From assembly GCF_000403135.1 (NCBI RefSeq), contig NZ_AQPN01000076.1, positions 1 through 42,120 of the forward strand: DNA of 42,120 nt, read 5' to 3'. Every line of letters starts with the position of its first letter. Within the stretch, counting starts at the first letter, position 1. This DNA comes from Arcticibacter svalbardensis MN12-7. GTDB lineage: Bacteria; Bacteroidota; Bacteroidia; Sphingobacteriales; Sphingobacteriaceae. A program made the position numbers and the translations under genes. Positions 35,420 to 41,753 of this stretch are shown in pieces. Under the pieces are notes generated by a model that was given only the letters and a program-made list of their open reading frames with translations, did no database searches and was not told the origin of the DNA.

Positions 35420-35451
35420 CTTGTTTCCCAAGCAATACTGCATTATATTTG
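35420..35451 (+). promoter_or_regulatory. promoter of pdhB-like gene
   Basis: CTTG at 35420-35423 (-33-like), 20-nt spacer, and TATATTTG at 35444-35451 (exact -7). Start codon 28 nt downstream. Confidence 0.55.
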
Positions 35452-35478
35452 CGTTCCAAAATATTGATTTAGCAAATA

Positions 35479-36465
35479 ATGAGAGAAATACAGTTCAGAG
35501 AAGCGCTTCGTGAAGCATTGAACGAAGAGATGCGCAAAGACGAAAAGATTTTTTTAATGGGCGAAGAAGTTGCTGAGTATAACGGGGCTTATAAAGTAAG
35601 TCAGGGTATGCTTGCAGAATTCGGAGCTAAGCGGATAATCGATACTCCAATCGCGGAATTAGGGTTTACCGGTATTGCTACCGGCGCGGCCATGAATGGT
35701 TTGAAACCAATTGTTGAATACATGACCTTCAACTTTTCCCTGGTTGCCATAGATCAGATCATTAACGGTGCTGCCAAGATCCTCTCCATGAGTGCTGGCC
35801 AGTTTCCTATTCAAATCGTTTTTCGCGGACCAACAGGTAATGCAGGTCAGTTAGGCGCTCAGCACTCTCAGAATTTCGAGAACTGGTTTGCTAACGTACC
35901 TGGATTAAAAGTGGTTATCCCTTCTAACCCATACGATGCAAAAGGATTATTGAAACAAGCTATCATCGATCCAGATCCGGTAATTTTTATGGAATCTGAA
36001 GTGATGTATGGTGATAAAGGACCTGTTCCTGAAGAGGAGTATTATCTTGAAATAGGTAAAGCACATGTAGAAACTGAAGGTACCGATGTAACCATCGTAT
36101 CTTTTGGAAAAATGCTTTCCCGCGTAGTTCATCCTGCTCTTGAAGAATTAACCAAAGAAGGTATCAGTGCAGAAGTAATTAACCTGCGTACTGTTCGCCC
36201 TATTGATTACGAAACCATTATCAATTCGGTGAAGAAAACAAACCGTCTGGTTATTGTTGAAGAAGCCTGGCCACTTGGTTCTATTGCTACAGAGATCGCA
36301 TTTAAGGTTCAAAATGAAGCCTTTGATTACCTGGATGCTCCGGTAGTACGTGTTGTTTCGGCAGACGTTCCTCTACCTTATGCTCCAACTTTAATTAAAG
36401 AAGCATTACCTAATGCCGAACGCGTTGTTAAAGCGGTTAAAAGCGTTTTATACGTAAATAAATAA
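35479..36465 (+). CDS. pdhB: pyruvate dehydrogenase E1 component beta subunit
   Basis: A 328-residue E1 beta subunit of a 2-oxo-acid dehydrogenase complex, which with the alpha subunit and thiamine diphosphate decarboxylates pyruvate to feed acetyl-CoA formation. Family motifs: MREIQFREALREALNEEM at the start, GEEVAEYNGAYKVSQGM (the ThDP-contacting Glu near 28-29), FRGPTGNAGQLGAQHSQ (about 114-130), and LRTVRPIDYETI and VVSADVPLPYAPTLIK near the end. The alpha subunit and E2/E3 genes are not adjacent, so subunits are encoded elsewhere. The gene has its own promoter and terminator. A branched-chain 2-oxo-acid E1 beta is the main alternative, less likely from the sequence. Confidence 0.92.
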   Translation: MREIQFREALREALNEEMRKDEKIFLMGEEVAEYNGAYKVSQGMLAEFGAKRIIDTPIAELGFTGIATGAAMNGLKPIVEYMTFNFSLVAIDQIINGAAKILSMSAGQFPIQIVFRGPTGNAGQLGAQHSQNFENWFANVPGLKVVIPSNPYDAKGLLKQAIIDPDPVIFMESEVMYGDKGPVPEEEYYLEIGKAHVETEGTDVTIVSFGKMLSRVVHPALEELTKEGISAEVINLRTVRPIDYETIINSVKKTNRLVIVEEAWPLGSIATEIAFKVQNEAFDYLDAPVVRVVSADVPLPYAPTLIKEALPNAERVVKAVKSVLYVNK

Positions 36466-36468
36466 GTA

Positions 36469-36504
36469 AAAAAAGACCAATCTGTCATCAGGTTGGTCTT
36501 TTTT
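36469..36504 (+). terminator. rho-independent terminator after pdhB
   Basis: AAAAAAGACCAA / TTGGTCTTTTTT with a 12-nt loop, 3 nt after the stop codon; symmetrical A/T runs allow use from the convergent Lrp gene too. Confidence 0.85.
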
Positions 36505-36539
36505 ATTTATGGTGATTGATCAGTACTAAAAATTTAGTA

Positions 36540-37016
36540 TTATAAATCCAAATTGATCTGTCTTTTAATGCTTTCTTCAAGTGATATAAAGGTCTCTGTA
36601 CGTTGAATTCCCGGTACAGATTGAATATGATCGTTTAATACTAACCGAAGATGGTTGGTATCGCGACAAATAATTTTAGCGAACATGCTCCAGGCACCTG
36701 TAGTATAATGCAACTCCACAATTTCCTTTATATTCCGCAACTTTTCTACTGCATCTTTATAAGTTGATCCCTTTTCAAGGTAAATGCCTAGATAAGCACA
36801 AACATCATATCCGATTTTTTGTGCATCCACTAATAGGTTTGACCCTTTTATTATACCCAGATCCTGCATTTTTTTCATCCTCACATGAATGGTGCCACCC
36901 GAAACAATCAGCTTTTTCGCTATCTCTGTATAAGGGATTGTTGCATCTTCCATAAGGATTGACAGAATCTGCATATCCAGATTATCAATTTCTAAATTAA
37001 GGCTCTTCTTTTCCAT
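36540..37016 (-). CDS. Lrp/AsnC-family transcriptional regulator
   Basis: A 158-residue DNA-binding regulator with an N-terminal winged helix-turn-helix (residues about 10-65: IPYTEIAKKLIVSGGTIHVR as the HTH) and a C-terminal RAM ligand-binding domain (about 70-150: GYDVCAYLGIYLEKG, VVELHYTTGAWSMFAKII). It probably responds to an amino acid and forms dimers or octamers. It diverges from the tRNA-like gene and the sulfur-carrier operon, so these are candidate targets alongside its own promoter; that is inference from position only. Confidence 0.92.
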   Translation of the reverse strand: MEKKSLNLEIDNLDMQILSILMEDATIPYTEIAKKLIVSGGTIHVRMKKMQDLGIIKGSNLLVDAQKIGYDVCAYLGIYLEKGSTYKDAVEKLRNIKEIVELHYTTGAWSMFAKIICRDTNHLRLVLNDHIQSVPGIQRTETFISLEESIKRQINLDL

Positions 37017-37092
37017 AAATAATTTGAAAGATATTAATATATATACGAAGTAAATAAAAAATTTACAAAAATTAAAATAATTTGTTAAAATA

Positions 37093-37125
37093 TTTGCAAA
37101 AATACCGAATAACCTGCTATATTTG
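37093..37125 (+). promoter_or_regulatory. canonical Bacteroidetes promoter of tRNA-like gene
   Basis: TTTG at 37093-37096, 21-nt spacer, and TATATTTG at 37118-37125; both boxes match the consensus exactly. The tRNA-like sequence begins 35 nt downstream. Confidence 0.7.
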
Positions 37126-37160
37126 TTTCAAGCAAATGCAAATAGCAAATGTTTAAATAC

Positions 37161-37268
37161 TGTAAGGTGGTGAAATAGGCAGACACACCTCCTTGTCTCG
37201 GTGGTGGAGATCATGGGAATCCGGAAACGGTTAACCACTCCTTGGAGGTTCGATTCCTTCCCTTACAG
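37161..37268 (+). tRNA. atypical class II tRNA (Leu-like body, GUC at anticodon position)
   Basis: Folds as a cloverleaf: acceptor TGTAAGG/CCTTACA (extendable by a C-G pair to the discriminator), U8, D stem GTG/CAC with an 11-nt loop containing GG (the tRNA-Leu pattern), anticodon stem CCTCC/GGTGG (one U·U mismatch) with loop TTGTCTC, a 39-nt variable region (37205-37243) with outer GGAG/CTCC and an inner CCG-GAAA-CGG hairpin, and T stem GGAGG/CCTTC with loop TTCGATT. The triplet at 34-36 is GTC, nominally Asp, at odds with the Leu-like body; the discriminator is G, not the A that leucyl-tRNA synthetase prefers. CCA is not encoded. A consensus promoter and a terminator flank it, suggesting expression. 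Amino acid identity is unresolved; a degenerate tRNA-Leu copy is the alternative. Confidence 0.75.
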
Positions 37269-37306
37269 CTCCTTTCAATAATTTAGGTTTATAATTGGTT
37301 AGTTTG

Positions 37307-37336
37307 AGCTTCCGCCCATCGGAAGCTTCATTTTTT
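37307..37336 (+). terminator. terminator of the tRNA-like gene
   Basis: AGCTTCCG/CGGAAGCT with a 5-nt loop, then a run of T (about eight), 38 nt after the tRNA-like 3' end. Confidence 0.85.
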
Positions 37337-37651
37337 TTAATACCTTCCAAACCGCGATTCTCTTCAATCATTTTTGTAAAAAGTTCAAAGGATAATCATT
37401 TCTCCTTATTTCACACTTTTATACAAAAGTAAGTAAATCCAATTCTCACCTCATTGATCTACGAAACAAATACTGTAAGTTTATGTTGAAAATTGAATTC
37501 TACTAACATTTAATTCTTAATAAAATTAACGTAGAATTTCAACATAGATTAATAAAATAATTAAAATTTGATATGCAGAGAATCATTATGACAACATCGA
37601 GAGTCGTTAATAAATTCCTTTAGCGGGGTAATTTAATAGTACATCATTTTT
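37337..37651. other. 315-nt leader/intergenic region of the sulfur-carrier operon
   Basis: No ORF or RNA gene recognised. It contains a long imperfect inverted repeat at 37483-37545 (listed separately) and a direct AT-rich run up to the ATG at 37652. No consensus -7 box was found close to the start codon. Confidence 0.5.
37483..37545 (+). repeat. imperfect inverted repeat upstream of SDR gene
   Basis: The left arm at 37483-37503 and the right arm GTAGAATTTCAACAT (37531-37545) pair over 15 bp if six bases in the left arm are bulged; the loop itself holds a smaller TTAAT/ATTAA repeat. It lies 107 nt before the SDR start codon. Could be an operator, an RNA leader structure or a mobile-element remnant. 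Confidence 0.5.
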
Positions 37652-39070
37652 ATGAATACTAAAAACATGTATACAAATTCTTCAATTTTTGAGAAAATAT
37701 GGGAATTGTCTCCTAAACTGCACTTACCAGAATCATACTCAGAACTCCTGAATTTAACAAAACAGCTAATTGAACTATATAATGCTGATGGTCGACTGGA
37801 TGAAAATCCATTTTTGCCTACTACAAAGAGAAAATTAAGCTTGCCTGTAGTTGAAATAAACGATTTGTTAAAATCAAGTACTTGCATTGTTACAGGAGGA
37901 TTGGGATGCGTAGGCAGCTGCCTGGTAAACAAATTACTGGATTTCCAAATCAGCAAAATAATTGTTATAGATAAAAAACCTTTTAATGATAAAAAAAATA
38001 CTAGTAATAACAGAGTAGAATATGCTCAGGGAGACATTTGTAATTCGGATGAATTAAATGAAATTTTTGCAACCTACAAACCTGAGTTCGTATTTCACAC
38101 CGCAGCTCAGCGCGATCCTGGTTTTGCTGAAAATCATATTTTTGATGCTGTAAACATAAATGTTATAGGAAGCTGGAATGTGGCGAAAGCTTGCGAAAAC
38201 ACACCTTCAGTAAAACAATGTGTCTTTTCATCTACTGGCAAATCGAGCAGGTATTATACAGACGAAGTTTATTCTGCTACCAAGAAAATATGTGAATTAG
38301 TATTTGATACCTATGCCCGACGTAGTGCGGTACGCTATTCAATAGTTCGATTTACTCATATTCTGGATAATAGCCTGATGGATATTGAATTTCAAAACGC
38401 CAGAAATGAAGATCATCTTTCTATCCACAGCCCTGGAAAGTATGTAACGGCCCAGAACGTTCAGGAAGCAGCTGACCTGATGCTGAACGCCTTACTCCAT
38501 TCCTCTCCCGGAAAAGCTAATTTTTTAATTGTACGAAACCTCGAATGGCCAGTTGAAAGTCTGGAAGTCGCCCTGTATTACATTAAAGAGGCCGGTAGCT
38601 TCATCCCCGTCATTTTTAGGGGAAACCCACCAGGATACTCCGAAAAATTCTTTAGAGGACAAATGGATTGGTCTCATCCCCAGGAATTAAATTTGCTGAT
38701 TAATGTATATGAATGCAATGACAAATCATACAACGAAGAGGGTGATATTATCATCTCGCATGTTTGTCCTGTAGATGAAGAGATTCTTCTGGAGTCCCTC
38801 ACTCGTATTAAAAATACCGAGGGAGAAAATTGCTCCAAAGTACGGTTACTTACTGAACTAAAGGTTCTTGTACGGGCCGCATTAACGAAAGTAGATAAAG
38901 GAGTAACTTTTAAAATTTTAGAATGGGGACTTAAACCTCAATATTTAAAAGCAGAGGGCACTACTATTGCTCATTATGGTCCCACTGTTTCTTTGTTGAT
39001 TGAAAGTTTGGAAGATTCTGAATATTCTGAACTGATAAAAGATTTAATAGAAGAAAAAGATATTTCTTAA
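37652..39070 (+). CDS. SDR-family epimerase/dehydratase-like protein with unassigned extensions
   Basis: A 472-residue cytoplasmic protein. Residues about 1-68 form an unassigned helical segment. Residues about 69-325 are an extended short-chain dehydrogenase/reductase of the NAD-dependent nucleotide-sugar epimerase type: nucleotide loop CIVTGGLGCVGSCLVNKLL, an acidic end to the second strand (IIVIDKKP), TAAQRDPGFAE, and the catalytic Tyr-x-x-x-Lys in VYSATKK. The last ~145 residues (from GQMDWSHPQEL) match nothing I recognise; they include a YxxC segment and HVCPVDEE. It leads the operon containing JAMM, ThiS-like and MoeZ-like genes (23-nt gap), so it may make or use the sulfur acceptor. 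Substrate unknown. Confidence 0.8.
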   Translation: MNTKNMYTNSSIFEKIWELSPKLHLPESYSELLNLTKQLIELYNADGRLDENPFLPTTKRKLSLPVVEINDLLKSSTCIVTGGLGCVGSCLVNKLLDFQISKIIVIDKKPFNDKKNTSNNRVEYAQGDICNSDELNEIFATYKPEFVFHTAAQRDPGFAENHIFDAVNINVIGSWNVAKACENTPSVKQCVFSSTGKSSRYYTDEVYSATKKICELVFDTYARRSAVRYSIVRFTHILDNSLMDIEFQNARNEDHLSIHSPGKYVTAQNVQEAADLMLNALLHSSPGKANFLIVRNLEWPVESLEVALYYIKEAGSFIPVIFRGNPPGYSEKFFRGQMDWSHPQELNLLINVYECNDKSYNEEGDIIISHVCPVDEEILLESLTRIKNTEGENCSKVRLLTELKVLVRAALTKVDKGVTFKILEWGLKPQYLKAEGTTIAHYGPTVSLLIESLEDSEYSELIKDLIEEKDIS

Positions 39071-39093
39071 CCCCGATTTGAAAATATACAGGT

Positions 39094-39527
39094 ATGGCAA
39101 ACTTTAACAAATTGATCATAGAAGCGGATCCCTGGTCAGTAATGATTGAAAGTGCTGTACGTACATTTCCGAATGAATGCTGTGGTTTTTTTTTGGCCTT
39201 CAGGGAGCACGGGAAGATGATGTAAAAGTTGCTTTGGAAGTTAAAAATGATGAGGGTTTAGAAAAGCATCGGTATTTTAAAATAAATCCGTACGACTATA
39301 TGAAAGCAGAACAATACGCTGAAGAAAATAACCTAGCATTGCTGGGAATATATCATTCCCATCCCAATCAGCCGGCATTACCTTCTCCAGATGATAAGCA
39401 GTTTGCTTTGCCGAATATTTCCTATCTCATTATCTCCGTATCCGGAAAAGACATTTTAGAACCTAAATGCTGGCAGCTAGATGAAGAACAAATATTTCAA
39501 GAACAAATTATAGAAACGTTGATATAA
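39094..39527 (+). pseudogene. JAMM (Mov34/MPN/PAD-1, Mec+-like) metallopeptidase, frameshifted at T9
   Basis: Frame 1 opens at ATG 39094 and reads to FPNECCGFF before running out of frame at 39186-39194, ending at TAA 39223-39225 (43 codons). The other frame continues from the same T run (GLQGAREDD…) to 39527. If the run were T10 instead of T9, one 144-residue JAMM protein would result with the full zinc motif: Glu28, His88-Ser-His90, Ser98 and Asp101 (HSHPNQPALPSPDD). The order, spacing and length match CysO-peptidase Mec+. The frame break separates Glu28 from the zinc ligands. It may be a sequencing error, a recent mutation or a slippage-dependent gene. Role: trimming the adjacent carrier protein, or releasing its cargo. 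Confidence 0.85.
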
Positions 39528-39553
39528 AAATAAAATACTCTCAAAAAAAACAT

Positions 39554-39835
39554 ATGGCTACTGTTATCATTCCAACCCCCTTAAGGAAATTTACTGGCAA
39601 TTCAGCTAAAATTAATGTTTCAGGAAACGATGTGTCTGAAATTATTGCCAATCTTGTACATCAATACCCCGATGTACAAAAACATCTTCTTGATCCAAGC
39701 GGCTCTGTTCGCTCGTTTATTAATGTTTTCGTAGATGAAGATGATATACGAAACCTACAGTACAACCATACACACGTAGAAACACGTTCAGTTATCAGTA
39801 TTGTACCAGCCATAGCAGGCGGAAATTTAATTTGA
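39554..39835 (+). CDS. ThiS/MoaD-like sulfur carrier protein
   Basis: A 93-residue ubiquitin-fold protein like CysO/MoaD: TVIIPTPLRKFTGNSAKINV at 3-22, INVFVDEDDIRN at 56-67, and ISIVPAIAGG at 81-90. The di-glycine is at 89-90 but is followed by Asn-Leu-Ile, whereas active carriers end exactly at Gly-Gly. The tail must therefore be removed before adenylation by the downstream MoeZ-like protein; the JAMM gene just upstream is the natural candidate. The gene is 26 nt after the JAMM stop and 6 nt before the MoeZ-like start, so it is in one operon. As a thiocarboxylate it would donate sulfur to an unknown acceptor. Confidence 0.9.
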   Translation: MATVIIPTPLRKFTGNSAKINVSGNDVSEIIANLVHQYPDVQKHLLDPSGSVRSFINVFVDEDDIRNLQYNHTHVETRSVISIVPAIAGGNLI

Positions 39836-39841
39836 TCACCA

Positions 39842-40999
39842 ATGACTCAGAATACACTATTCTCTAAAGAAGAGCTGGCGCGATACAATCGCCATATTAT
39901 CATTCCTGGTTTTGGCATGGAAGCTCAGGAAAAATTAAAGAAATCAAGCGTACTGGTAGTGGGTGCGGGTGGTTTAGGCAGTCCTGTTCTCTTGTACCTC
40001 GCTGCAGCTGGCGTAGGCCATATCGGGATTGTGGATTGCGACGTGGTCGATGACAGTAACCTGCATCGGCAAGTCCTGTTTGGCATAGAGGAAGTCGGCA
40101 TTCCGAAAACGGAAGCGGCAAAAAAACGACTGTTATCTCTAAACCCACATATTACTATTACTGTATATAATACGCAGCTGACCTCTCAGAATGCCATGGA
40201 AATTATAGGTGGTTACGATGTTGTTGCTGATGGCACTGACAATTTCCCTACCCGGTATCTAGTAAATGATGCCTGCGTGTTGCTTAATAAGCCAAATGTG
40301 TACGCTTCTATTTTCCAGTTTGAAGGGCAGGTTTCGGTGTTCAATCAGGTAAACGAACAAGGCGTACGAGGTCCCAATTACCGGGACTTGTTCCCAACTC
40401 CTCCCGATCCCGGAGCTGTGCCTAATTGTTCGGAAGCTGGCGTACTAGGTGTTTTGCCCGGAATTATTGGCAGCCTTCAGGCATTGGAAGTCATTAAGGT
40501 GATTACCAACGTAGGGGACAGTCTGAGTGGTCGTTTTTTTACATTTGATGCCCTTAGTTTTGAATCCAGAACTTTCAATATCAGCAAAAATCCGGCTAAC
40601 CCTGTTAACGGAGAAAATCCGACCATCAAAGAATTGATTGACTATGAACAATTTTGCGGCGTTAAAGCTATTGAAAAGCCACTTAAAGAAGTAAGTCCTA
40701 TAGATTTGCAGGATTGGCAGGAACAGGGCTTAGATTTTCAGATCATTGATGTGCGCGAAGCGGATGAGTATGATTATGTGAATATTGGAACGGAATTGAT
40801 TCCGCTTTCTACCATAAGTGTTCTGGGAGGTACTATTGACAGGAATACGAGGGTAGTAGTGATGTGCAAATCAGGTATGCGCAGTGCCAAAGCCATCCGT
40901 ATTCTGGAGGATAAGTATGGTTTCAATAATCTGTATAACCTCGAAGGAGGGATTATTAATTATATCAATGAGCTGGAATTAGATCTTCCTACTTATTAA
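39842..40999 (+). CDS. MoeZ-like E1 adenylyltransferase-rhodanese fusion
   Basis: A 385-residue two-domain protein. Residues 1-~250 are a ThiF/MoeB E1-like domain: ATP loop GAGGLG at 41-46, DGTDNFPTRYL at 130-140, and the catalytic Cys196 in VPNCSEAGVLG. Residues ~285-380 are a rhodanese domain with active-site Cys342 in VVMCKSGMRSA. It adenylates the carrier's C-terminal Gly and passes sulfur from the rhodanese persulfide to give a thiocarboxylate. The MoeB zinc cysteines (CxxC before and after the catalytic Cys) are absent: NYRD is found where CYRC is usual, as in mycobacterial MoeZ. The linker ELIDYEQFCGV also matches MoeZ. The gene is complete. Confidence 0.93.
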   Translation: MTQNTLFSKEELARYNRHIIIPGFGMEAQEKLKKSSVLVVGAGGLGSPVLLYLAAAGVGHIGIVDCDVVDDSNLHRQVLFGIEEVGIPKTEAAKKRLLSLNPHITITVYNTQLTSQNAMEIIGGYDVVADGTDNFPTRYLVNDACVLLNKPNVYASIFQFEGQVSVFNQVNEQGVRGPNYRDLFPTPPDPGAVPNCSEAGVLGVLPGIIGSLQALEVIKVITNVGDSLSGRFFTFDALSFESRTFNISKNPANPVNGENPTIKELIDYEQFCGVKAIEKPLKEVSPIDLQDWQEQGLDFQIIDVREADEYDYVNIGTELIPLSTISVLGGTIDRNTRVVVMCKSGMRSAKAIRILEDKYGFNNLYNLEGGIINYINELELDLPTY

Positions 41000-41118
41000 A
41001 ACGTCCTGTATTAATCTGACGAGCAATTAATATCGGTTGTAGATTTTGTATCTAATTGGAATGCGTATGTGTACCTTTATTCATTCCTTTATACAAATTG
41101 ACATCTAATACAAATAGC

Positions 41119-41406
41119 ATGTTTATTATAGATTTGATTTATAAAGTATCAGCCGAAGAGGTTGATACTTTCCTTGAAGCGCATAAAAAATATCTTCAGG
41201 AGAATTACGACAATGGAAACTTTAATGTCTCTGGTAGAAAGAATCCAAGAATCGGTGGGATAATTCTGGCTAAAGGTAACAACCGGGAGCTCATTGATCA
41301 TCTGATCTCTTCTGATCCATTCAAAATAAATAATATTGCAGCATATCAGGTAACAGAGTTCATCCCTACCAAATTTGCTAAGGAGTTTTCTTTCTTTATC
41401 AGTTAG
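41119..41406 (+). CDS. YciI-family small protein
   Basis: A 95-residue cytoplasmic protein with the YCII/DGPF ferredoxin-like fold: FIIDLIYKVSAEEVDTFLEAHKKYL at the start, then SGRKNPRIGGIILAKGNNRE and a helical end (LIDHLISSDPFKINNIAAYQVTEF). The family has a conserved His-Asp pair that is thought to be catalytic; here HKKYL and SDPF are in place. The ORF opens at 41056, but ATG at 41119 gives the normal length. It follows the MoeZ-like gene by 119 nt and may not belong to the same transcript. Confidence 0.8.
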   Translation: MFIIDLIYKVSAEEVDTFLEAHKKYLQENYDNGNFNVSGRKNPRIGGIILAKGNNRELIDHLISSDPFKINNIAAYQVTEFIPTKFAKEFSFFIS

Positions 41407-41753
41407 GATTATAATTCTTTATTTGGTTTTGGTATGACCAGCATGACCTTTAATCAAAATCATGCTGGTATCTAAGAATACTTAATGCTTACAAGAATCA
41501 GAGATAAGCCCGCGATAAGTCCGACATGGACGTCCATAAATGGGACTTATGCCTGGATGTACAGGGTTTGTTTTTGGCTTCATTAAGCAGATTTTAGGCT
41601 GATTTATACTATTTAATAAGCAAAAATTCAGAGTTAAGAAAAATCTGCTGTATTCTTACCCTTTTTTGTCTTTTTTAGGAAGTTATGCAAATACTTTGCT
41701 TTAAGATTTCTATAACGATTACCTTACGAGACTAATGTAATCAAATCGCTATT
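41407..41753. other. intergenic region with two inverted repeats
   Basis: The 347-nt spacer contains ACCAGCATGA (41437-41446) and its exact complement at 41460-41469, a likely terminator/stabiliser for the YciI gene though without a clean T run. It also has a nested palindrome at 41515-41550: ATAAGTCC, then a 12-nt perfect palindrome ATGGACGTCCAT (41526-41537), then GGACTTAT. No ORF or RNA gene recognised in the rest. Confidence 0.6.

Noticed and set aside
37205-37243. Intron within the tRNA-like gene
   Set aside because: The extra sequence sits in the variable region, is far too short for a group I intron, and folds as a plausible variable arm.
39177-39527. Shorter JAMM protein starting at ATG 39177
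   Set aside because: It would lack the conserved Glu and the first strand of the fold, and its first codons (MLW) come from reading the FPNECCG region in the wrong frame.
37652-41406. Bacterial ubiquitin-like conjugation (Bil/CBASS-type) defence system
   Set aside because: No E2-like protein, cyclase or effector is present; the E1 carries a rhodanese and the Ubl resembles CysO/MoaD, so sulfur transfer fits better.
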